NCBI GenBank assembly: GCA_902473545.1
Contig: CABRSG010000115.1
Span: 1 to 7,501 of the forward strand
Length of the DNA: 7,501 nt
Direction of reading: 5' to 3'
Source: an uncultured Lachnospiraceae bacterium
GTDB taxonomy: Bacteria; Bacillota; Clostridia; Lachnospirales; Lachnospiraceae
Shown: positions 1 to 5,506 of the stretch, in pieces
How positions within the stretch are numbered: position 1 is the first letter of the stretch
Layout of the letters: every line of letters begins with the position of its first letter
The notes under the pieces: model-generated
Databases searched by the model: none
Told to the model about the DNA's origin: nothing
The model's input: the letters and a program-made list of their open reading frames with translations, nothing else
Program-made: the position numbers and the translations under genes

Positions 1-1664
1 CGGAGCTTCGGGCGATCGCGGGCGATGAAAAGGAAATTGAGGATCGTTTTTACCGAGAGCTTGCTTTCGGCACCGGTGGTCTGCGCGGCGTGATCGGCGC
101 AGGAAGCAACCGCATGAATATTTACACTGTGCGAAAAGCGACGCAAGGGCTTGCTAATTTTATAATAGAAGAAAAAGGTCAGGAGAAAGGTGCGGCGATC
201 GCCTTTGATTCCCGGCGGATGTCGCCGGAGTTTGCGATGGAGGCTGCCCGTGTGCTTTGCGCGAACGGCATTAGAACGTACCTGTTTGAATCGCTGCGCC
301 CGACGCCGGAGCTGTCCTTCGCGCTGCGCACGCTTGGCTGTATTGCAGGGGTCGTGGTGACGGCAAGTCACAACCCGCCGGAGTACAACGGCTACAAGGT
401 ATACTGGGAGGACGGCGCGCAGATCACGTACCCGAAGGACGAGCAGATTATTGAGCGTGTGAACAGCATCACCGATTATGCATTAGTGAAGACGATGGAC
501 GAAGCGGCGGCGCGTGAGAGAGGGCTTCTGACTATAATCGGCGAGGAAATTGATGCAAAATATATGGAGGAATTGAAAAAGCTGGTGCTAAATCCGCAGG
601 TTATCCGGGAGCAGGCAAAGAATATGAAAATTGTCTACACGCCGCTTCACGGAACAGGAAACCTTCCGGTGCGCCGCGTGCTGGCGGAGCTTGGCTTTGA
701 AAACGTTTATGTGGTGCCGGAGCAGGAGAAGCCGGACGGCGATTTTCCGACTGTTAGCTACCCGAATCCGGAGGACAAAAAAGCCTTCACGTTTGCGCTG
801 GAGCTTGCAAAGAAGGTGGACGCCGACCTTGTGCTTGCGACGGATCCGGATGCAGACCGGCTCGGCGTGTACGCAAAGGATAGTAAAACTGGCGAATACA
901 TGGCGTTTACCGGAAATATGTCTGGCATGATCATCTGCGAGTATGAGCTGAGCCAGCGAAAGGCGAAGGGCTTGCTGCCGGAAAACGGTGCGATTGTCAC
1001 CACCATCGTTTCCGGAAATATGGCGCAGGCAGCGGCAGAGGAGGACGGTGCAGCGCTGATCGAGACGCTGACCGGTTTTAAATACATCGGCGAGCAGATT
1101 AAATTTTTCGAGCAGGGGAAGAAGGATCATACCTTCCTGTTCGGCTTTGAGGAGAGCTACGGCTGTCTGGTTGGCACCCATGCGCGGGACAAGGACGCGG
1201 TGGTTGCGGTGATGGCGCTCTGCGAGGCGGCGGCATATTACCGGAGCTGCAATCTGACGCTGTGGGATCAGATGCAGGCGCTTTTTGAAAAGTACGGTTA
1301 TTATAAAGAAGGACTTTACACGCTCACCTTAAAGGGCGCGGAGGGTGCGCAAAGGATTCAGCATATCTTAAAGAGTTTCCGCAGCGATCCACCAAAGCGT
1401 ATCGGCGCGTGGAGGGTGGAGGCAATCCGCGATTACAGCGAGGATAAGCTTGTGGATTACCGGACCGGGGAAGAGAAAACGACAGGGCTGCCGAAATCAA
1501 ATGTACTGTATTTTGAACTGGAAGAAAATGCGTGGTGCTGCGTGCGCCCGTCCGGCACCGAGCCGAAGGTGAAATTTTACATGGGCGTAAAGGGAAGCAG
1601 TCTGCAGGATACAGATCAAAAGCTGGAAGCGCTCACGCAGGCTCTGACGGCGCTGATTCCATAG
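1..1664 (+). CDS. Phospho-sugar mutase (phosphoglucomutase/phosphomannomutase, PgcA-like), 5' truncated
   Basis: This is a cytosolic alpha-D-phosphohexomutase that moves phosphate between C1 and C6 of a hexose, most likely glucose and possibly also mannose. The first complete codon is at 3 and 553 residues are visible. The family is usually about 560-580 residues, so only a short N-terminal piece lies outside the window. Family signatures appear in order. FGTGGLRG lies at 66-89. The phosphoserine loop TASHNPPEYNG has its catalytic Ser at 366-368. The metal-binding loop DPDADR is at 843-860, the sugar-binding loop GFEESYG at 1143-1163, and the C-terminal phosphate-binding loop RPSGTEPK at 1545-1568. 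The GTG at 90 is an internal Val codon, not a start, because conserved sequence continues upstream of it. The gene ends 14 nt before manA, so the two are probably co-transcribed. Glucose versus mannose preference cannot be read from sequence alone. The enzyme class is certain. Confidence 0.95.
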   Translation, partial: ELRAIAGDEKEIEDRFYRELAFGTGGLRGVIGAGSNRMNIYTVRKATQGLANFIIEEKGQEKGAAIAFDSRRMSPEFAMEAARVLCANGIRTYLFESLRPTPELSFALRTLGCIAGVVVTASHNPPEYNGYKVYWEDGAQITYPKDEQIIERVNSITDYALVKTMDEAAARERGLLTIIGEEIDAKYMEELKKLVLNPQVIREQAKNMKIVYTPLHGTGNLPVRRVLAELGFENVYVVPEQEKPDGDFPTVSYPNPEDKKAFTFALELAKKVDADLVLATDPDADRLGVYAKDSKTGEYMAFTGNMSGMIICEYELSQRKAKGLLPENGAIVTTIVSGNMAQAAAEEDGAALIETLTGFKYIGEQIKFFEQGKKDHTFLFGFEESYGCLVGTHARDKDAVVAVMALCEAAAYYRSCNLTLWDQMQALFEKYGYYKEGLYTLTLKGAEGAQRIQHILKSFRSDPPKRIGAWRVEAIRDYSEDKLVDYRTGEEKTTGLPKSNVLYFELEENAWCCVRPSGTEPKVKFYMGVKGSSLQDTDQKLEALTQALTALIP

Positions 1665-1678
1665 GGAGGCAAAAGAAA

Positions 1679-2623
1679 ATGGCATTACTGAAATTAAAAC
1701 CAAGCTTTAAGGATTACATCTGGGGCGGACACCGCCTGGTGGAAGAGTATAACAAGAATTATGACGGAGAAATTCTGGCGGAATCCTGGGAGCTTTCCTG
1801 TCACCCGGACGGCCCCTCGGTAGTGATGAACGGGCATGATGCCGGACGGACGCTCCGGGAATACATTGACAAATACGGAAAAGAAGTGCTTGGAAGCAAC
1901 TGCAGTCACTTTAAAAATTTTCCGATTTTAATTAAATTTATTGACGCAAAGGATAATCTCTCCATCCAGGTTCACCCGGATAACAGCTACGCGCTGAAAA
2001 ATGAAGGGCAGTATGGAAAGACCGAGATGTGGTATGTGTGTGACTGCAAAGACGGGGCTTATTTGTATTATGGCTTTTCCAGGGAAATTGACAAGGCGGA
2101 GTTTGAGGAGCGCATCAGAAACAACACGCTCACAGAGGTGTTGAACGCGGTGCCGGTGCAGAAGGGGGACGTGCTGTTTATCGAGGCGGGCACTATCCAC
2201 GCAATAGGCAAGGACATTGTGATTGCAGAAATTCAGCAGAACTCCAATATTACCTACCGCGTCTACGACTACGGACGCGTGGGGAAGGACGGAAAACAGC
2301 GCGATCTGCATATTGAGAAGGCTCTGGCGGTGACGAGGCGCGTGCCGCTTCTGCGCAGCAAATCGTTCCAGCCGCATGTGGCGGCGTGCGATTATTTCAC
2401 AGTCGACCAGATATATCTCGACGGAAAGGTGCGCAGCGAGATCGATGGCTTCGTGGATGAGACATCGTTTGTGAGCGTTCTGATCTTGGACGGCGAGGGA
2501 ACCATCCAGAGCGGAGGCTGCGGTTTGTCCTTTAAAAAGGGCGACAGCCTGCTTCTGACGGCGAGCAGCGGAAAATATCAGATGACCGGAAAATGCCAGG
2601 CATTAATGACGTACATCAGTTAG
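1679..2623 (+). CDS. manA: Mannose-6-phosphate isomerase, class I
   Basis: This zinc-dependent cytosolic enzyme interconverts mannose-6-phosphate and fructose-6-phosphate. The protein has 314 residues, the size of the short Firmicute ManA/Pmi proteins (about 315) rather than the longer enterobacterial form. The N-terminus carries the typical KPSFKDYIWGG (8-18). Expected zinc ligands are in QVHPDN (His99), GKTEMWY (Glu116) and GTIHAIG (His174). The catalytic-site segment QQNSNITYRVYDYGR spans 186-200 with Arg194. The C-terminal part is a second cupin-like beta domain ending in LMTYIS. The ATG at 1679 is chosen because GGGAGG (1664-1669) sits 9 nt upstream and the conserved N-terminus begins there. 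The reading frame is open further upstream to 1532, but that stretch overlaps the mutase gene and matches nothing in the family. The tight spacing behind the mutase suggests an operon feeding mannose into glycolysis or supplying mannose-6-P for GDP-mannose synthesis. Confidence 0.96.
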   Translation: MALLKLKPSFKDYIWGGHRLVEEYNKNYDGEILAESWELSCHPDGPSVVMNGHDAGRTLREYIDKYGKEVLGSNCSHFKNFPILIKFIDAKDNLSIQVHPDNSYALKNEGQYGKTEMWYVCDCKDGAYLYYGFSREIDKAEFEERIRNNTLTEVLNAVPVQKGDVLFIEAGTIHAIGKDIVIAEIQQNSNITYRVYDYGRVGKDGKQRDLHIEKALAVTRRVPLLRSKSFQPHVAACDYFTVDQIYLDGKVRSEIDGFVDETSFVSVLILDGEGTIQSGGCGLSFKKGDSLLLTASSGKYQMTGKCQALMTYIS

Positions 2624-2656
2624 TTAAAAGCAGCATTTGATATTAAATTAAATAAA

Positions 2657-2673
2657 ACTTAAATTCACTTAAA
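2657..2673. repeat. Two ACTTAAA direct repeats upstream of the -35 box
   Basis: ACTTAAA occurs at 2657-2663 and again at 2667-2673, a 10-bp period, so both copies face the same side of the helix. They lie in an A+T-rich stretch ending 6 bp before the -35 hexamer. This placement suits an UP element contacted by RNA polymerase alpha subunits, or a tandem activator site. Chance recurrence in A+T-rich DNA is also possible. Confidence 0.4.
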
Positions 2674-2679
2674 AAGAAA

Positions 2680-2708
2680 TTGACATACCGGAAAGAAAAG
2701 GATATGAT
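2680..2708 (+). promoter_or_regulatory. Sigma-A type promoter for the lacI-lacI-nudix-galactosidase unit
   Basis: A perfect -35 hexamer TTGACA (2680-2685) is followed by exactly 17 bp and the -10 hexamer TATGAT (2703-2708), which is one mismatch from consensus. It lies in the only A+T-rich gap of the window. Transcription should begin near 2714-2716, giving a leader of about 70 nt before the first regulator. No comparable promoter is visible before the three downstream genes, so they are probably read from here. The near-consensus sequence predicts strong basal activity, which suits a promoter held down by a repressor. Confidence 0.85.
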
Positions 2709-2724
2709 GAGTCAGGGAACCAGT

Positions 2725-2761
2725 AGACACAAAACGGATATCTGCATTCGGATTTGTGTCT
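2725..2761 (+). promoter_or_regulatory. Inverted repeat in the 5' leader (operator or RNA hairpin)
   Basis: AGACACAAA (2725-2733) and TTTGTGTCT (2753-2761) are perfect 9-bp inverted arms separated by 19 nt. In RNA the stem could gain a U-G pair (2724 with 2762) and a G-C pair (2723 with 2763). The repeat lies just downstream of the predicted transcription start and ends about 13 nt before the ribosome binding site (GGAGG, 2774-2778). No U-run follows it, so it is not an intrinsic terminator. The two arms are 28 bp apart centre to centre, wider than a classic LacI-family operator. Function is inferred. It could be an autoregulatory site for the regulators, a leader structure affecting translation or mRNA stability, or chance. 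Confidence 0.5.
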
Positions 2762-2783
2762 GCACAGGAAATCGGAGGTCGCT

Positions 2784-3794
2784 ATGACAGGAAAGACGAA
2801 GGAAAGAGCTGTCACGCAGACGGATATCGCGAGGGAACTGAATATCAGCGTGGTCAGCGTGTCGAATGCGCTGAACGGAAGGGCGGGCGTGAGCAATGAG
2901 CTGCGGCAGAAGATTATGGACACGGCGCAGGAGATGGGCTACCAGAGCGGAAACGTACAGCTTCCGTCGAATGAGATGGATGCCTGCATTGGCGTGCTGA
3001 TCTCCAAGCGCTATCTGCTTGATACACCCTCTTTTTATATGAAGGTATACCAGGAGATCGTGCTGGCGGCGGCAGCGAAAAACTGCGTGACCTTTCTGGA
3101 GGTGCTGGATGTGGACGATGAGGCGGATCTGAAAATCCCGGAGCTGCTTGGCGACGAAAAGGTGGACGGCATTCTGGTGGTGGGCGAGCTGAAGCGCCCG
3201 TATACCAGTTATATCAAGGAGGAAAGCCGGGTGCCAGTGGTTTTCGTCGATTATTATGAGGACCTGCCGGACACCGATTTTATCATTAGCGACGGCTACA
3301 CAGGCACCTGCTATCTCACCCGGCGAATGCTGGAGGCAGGTTACCGGGACATTGCTTTTGTGGGAACGATCAGCGCGACGTCGAGCATTATGGACCGTTA
3401 TCTCGGCTACCGCAAGGCGCTGATGGAGCAGTCCATCGAGATACGCCCGGAGTGGATCCTCCCGGACCGGACTGGCAGAGAAGAAAAGCTGTTTGTGAAG
3501 TTGCCGAAGAATATGCCGCAGGCATTTGTCTGCAACTGCGATAAGACGGCGAGCCTTCTGATCGGGGAGCTGCAGGCGGCGGGATATTGCGTGCCGGAGG
3601 ATATCGGCGTTGCCGGGTTCGACCATTTTCTGATGGAAAAGATAGAGGGCATCGAGCTGACGACCTATGACGTCGATATGGAGGCGATGGCGCGCATCAG
3701 CATCAACACGCTGCTGAACAAGATCAGACATCCGTATTTCAAATCGCGTCTGCGGGTGGTTGCCGGCAGAATGATTCGCGGGAACAGCTTTTAG
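2784..3794 (+). CDS. LacI-family transcriptional regulator, first of a tandem pair
   Basis: This 336-residue protein has a LacI/GalR helix-turn-helix at residues 11-32 (TQTDIARELNISVVSVSNAL then NG) and a periplasmic-binding-protein-like sugar-sensing domain from about 68 to the end. Family hallmarks of the sensor domain include VDGILVVG (128-134), SIMDRYLGYRKAL (201-213, Arg205 at the usual sugar-contact position), AFVCNCD (247-253), PEDIGVAGFD (271-280) and LTTYDVDM (292-299). The residue after GFD is His281, where the family usually has a second Asp. The usual hinge-helix motif (PN..AR.L) between HTH and sensor is absent: Tyr53 is followed by a short polar linker. The ATG at 2784 is chosen because GGAGG (2774-2778) sits 5 nt upstream and the HTH begins at the usual distance. 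A TTG at 2754 in the same frame lies within the leader repeat. It is probably a repressor of its own operon. The effector is unknown and may be an alpha-galactoside or a product of one, judging from the downstream galactosidase. Confidence 0.93.
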   Translation: MTGKTKERAVTQTDIARELNISVVSVSNALNGRAGVSNELRQKIMDTAQEMGYQSGNVQLPSNEMDACIGVLISKRYLLDTPSFYMKVYQEIVLAAAAKNCVTFLEVLDVDDEADLKIPELLGDEKVDGILVVGELKRPYTSYIKEESRVPVVFVDYYEDLPDTDFIISDGYTGTCYLTRRMLEAGYRDIAFVGTISATSSIMDRYLGYRKALMEQSIEIRPEWILPDRTGREEKLFVKLPKNMPQAFVCNCDKTASLLIGELQAAGYCVPEDIGVAGFDHFLMEKIEGIELTTYDVDMEAMARISINTLLNKIRHPYFKSRLRVVAGRMIRGNSF

Positions 3795-3812
3795 CGCGGG
3801 AGAGGACGGCTT

Positions 3813-4874
3813 ATGGAGAGAACAGTGAAACTCAAAGATATCGCAGACAGGCTGCAGGTGAGTGTGGTGACGGTCTCAAACGCGCTGGCGGGGCGCAGCG
3901 GTGTCAGCGAGGAGCTGCGCGGCAAAATTGAGCAGACAGCGCGGGAAATGGGCTATCAGAAAAAGCAGCGGCGTGAAAAAAAGCAGGGGATGGATCGGCG
4001 GGGGGTTCGCCCGGGAATGCGGATCGGCGTGGTAATCCCAAAAGAATATGTGACAAAATACGCCTCGTTTTACTGGGAGCTTTATCAGCGGGTGGCGATG
4101 GAGGCGTCCCGGATGGGCTGCTTTGTGCTGTTGGAGATTGTGGAGCACGGCGAGGACGGGCACAGCAGGCTGCCGCAGCTTCTGCAGGAAAACAGGGTTG
4201 ACGGGCTGATCGCGCTCGGCATCCAGGATCGCGTCTATCTGGCAAGGCTCTACCAGAAAGCGGCGTGCCCGATGCTGATGTTGGACTGCAATTTCGATGA
4301 GATTCCCTGTGACGCTGTTGTTTCCAACGGATTTTACGGGATGTACCAGGTGACAAATCATCTGATTCGGCTGGGGCACACGCGGATTGCGTTTGTGGGG
4401 GAGCGCCTTGCTACGGGAAGCATCATGGACCGCTATCAGGGATACTCCAGGGCGTTGCTGGAGCACGGGATTGCGGAGCGCAGGGAATGGATCATTGCGG
4501 ACCGTGACAGCGTGACGCGGGATACCATTCTGAAGCTGCCGCAGGAGATGCCGACTGCCTTTGCATGCAACTCAGATTACACGGCGGAGCTGCTTGCGCA
4601 GCTTCTTGTGCAGGAGGGACTGCATATCCCGGAGGACGTTTCACTGGCGGGATACGATGATTTTCTGGCGACGGGACTTCTCAAAGGACGGCTGACGACT
4701 TATGCGGTCGACATGGACGCGATGGCGCACGAAAGCTTAAAGCTTCTGATGAAGCGCATGGAGGACGCCGGCAGGGAAAAAATGGTGAGAACAGTTGACG
4801 GAAAACTGATTATCCGCGAAAGTGTGCAGAAAGTGGAGGGAGAAAACGGATGGACAGAGATAACAAGATTTTGA
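3813..4874 (+). CDS. LacI-family transcriptional regulator, second of a tandem pair
   Basis: This 353-residue LacI/GalR protein is a clear paralogue of the preceding gene. The HTH covers residues 6-27 (KLKDIADRLQVSVVTVSNAL then AG). The sensor domain starts near Arg70 with MRIGVVIPKEY. Shared blocks with its neighbour include SIMDRY.GY..AL (Arg207), LP..MP.AF.CN.D, PED....AG(F/Y)D and LTTY.VDM. Its end, KLIIRESV (331-338), is the canonical LacI-family C-terminus. A linker at residues 50-70 replaces the hinge helix and is unusually basic, with 10 Lys/Arg in 21 positions. In the gene this linker includes an A7 and a G6 run. The ATG at 3813 lies 18 nt after the first regulator's stop, with a GGGAGAGGA-like site (3798-3806) in front. 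The coding region overlaps the NUDIX gene by 25 nt, implying co-transcription and possibly coupled translation. It probably controls the same operon. The effector cannot be read from sequence. Confidence 0.93.
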   Translation: MERTVKLKDIADRLQVSVVTVSNALAGRSGVSEELRGKIEQTAREMGYQKKQRREKKQGMDRRGVRPGMRIGVVIPKEYVTKYASFYWELYQRVAMEASRMGCFVLLEIVEHGEDGHSRLPQLLQENRVDGLIALGIQDRVYLARLYQKAACPMLMLDCNFDEIPCDAVVSNGFYGMYQVTNHLIRLGHTRIAFVGERLATGSIMDRYQGYSRALLEHGIAERREWIIADRDSVTRDTILKLPQEMPTAFACNSDYTAELLAQLLVQEGLHIPEDVSLAGYDDFLATGLLKGRLTTYAVDMDAMAHESLKLLMKRMEDAGREKMVRTVDGKLIIRESVQKVEGENGWTEITRF

Positions 4875-5476
4875 AGATTGACAAGCTGACAGACAATCCT
4901 TTTTTGAACATGTATGATCTGACGGCGCGCAACTGTGAGGGCAGGATCTTTCATTATTACTTCGCGTCGCGCGGCGAGGGCGAAAATTTAAAATGTCTTA
5001 CGCGCAAAAATATGCCGGAGGGAATCATGATTTACGCTGTTCTGAAGGAAGATCCCTCGAAGGTAGTGCTGGTAAAGCAGTACCGTTATCCCATCAACGA
5101 TTTCATCTACGAGATGCCCGCCGGCCTGGTAGACGCGGGTGAGCGCGTGGAGACGACCGCCGTGCGCGAATTTCACGAGGAAACCGGCATGACACTGGAG
5201 CTTTACGAGGGCGGCGACCCGGCGATGCGCAGCGCCTTTTATACCACGGTCGGGCTGACGGACGAATCGGTCAGCGTGCTGTACGGTTTTGCCGCCGGAA
5301 ATCCGAACGGTGATTCCAGGGAGGCGACGGAGGATATCGAGGTGGTGATCGCCGACCGCGAGGAGGCGAAGCGCATCCTGCGCGAGGAAAAAGTGGCGAT
5401 GAAGTGCGCGCAGTCGCTGATCCACTTTTTACATGCGGACCCGAAGGAGCCGTTTGCGTTTCTGGAGATGGAATAG
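4850..5476 (+). CDS. NUDIX hydrolase, ADP-ribose pyrophosphatase-like
   Basis: This 208-residue cytosolic NUDIX enzyme is predicted to split a nucleoside diphosphate linked to another group (ADP-ribose or an NDP-sugar) into NMP plus a phosphorylated moiety, using Mg2+. The NUDIX box is perfect: Gly92, five residues, Glu98, seven residues, Arg106-Glu107, then FHEETGM (108-114). It is preceded by QYRYP....FIYEMPAGL (77-93), typical of the ADP-ribose/ADP-sugar pyrophosphatase subgroup. Length fits that subgroup. The ATG at 4850 is chosen because GGAGGG (4835-4840) sits 9 nt upstream. It lies inside the last codons of the second lacI gene in another frame (25-nt overlap). The alpha-galactosidase begins 30 nt downstream. 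Its presence in a sugar operon suggests a nucleotide-sugar substrate or a housekeeping ADP-ribose role, but neither can be settled here. NUDIX membership is certain; the substrate is not. Confidence 0.93.
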   Translation: MDRDNKILKIDKLTDNPFLNMYDLTARNCEGRIFHYYFASRGEGENLKCLTRKNMPEGIMIYAVLKEDPSKVVLVKQYRYPINDFIYEMPAGLVDAGERVETTAVREFHEETGMTLELYEGGDPAMRSAFYTTVGLTDESVSVLYGFAAGNPNGDSREATEDIEVVIADREEAKRILREEKVAMKCAQSLIHFLHADPKEPFAFLEME

Positions 5477-5495
5477 TAAATTATGAAAGAAAAAA

Positions 5496-5499
5496 GGAG
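5496..5499 (+). promoter_or_regulatory. Ribosome binding site deciding the alpha-galactosidase start
   Basis: GGAG within AAAAGGAGC ends 7 nt before the ATG at 5507, an ideal distance. An earlier in-frame ATG at 5483 would place this motif inside the coding region. The nearest purine-rich match upstream of 5483 (GGAG at 5464-5467) is 15 nt away, which is too far. The 5507 start is therefore preferred. Confidence 0.75.
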
Positions 5500-5506
5500 C
5501 AAGGTT

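Noticed and set aside
90..92. GTG as a start codon for the phospho-sugar mutase
   Set aside because: The conserved FGTGGLRG motif is encoded immediately upstream in the same frame, so the gene begins before the window.
1532..1678. An upstream-extended start for manA
   Set aside because: It overlaps the end of the mutase gene, has no family similarity, and the ATG at 1679 has a proper ribosome binding site.
2624..2783. A catabolite-responsive (CcpA cre) site in the intergenic region
   Set aside because: No stretch fits the cre pattern well; the best candidate, around TGCATTCGGATTTG, fails at the 3' half.
2734..2828. ACGGATATC occurring in the leader (2734-2742) and again at 2820-2828
   Set aside because: The second copy encodes conserved helix-turn-helix residues (T-D-I), so the match is most simply coincidental.
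2712..3731. A 339-codon open frame on the minus strand opposite the first lacI gene, and similar long antisense frames at 588-1181, 3876-4466 and 6758-7447
   Set aside because: They are rich in His, Arg, Leu and Gln with no recognisable domain, and lie opposite genes with strong family motifs. This is the usual antisense shadow of G+C-rich codons.
5454..5482. Possible internal promoter before the galactosidase (TTGCGT, 17 bp, TAAATT)
   Set aside because: Only 7 of 12 hexamer positions match consensus, and the sequence lies within coding DNA. It is not distinguishable from chance.
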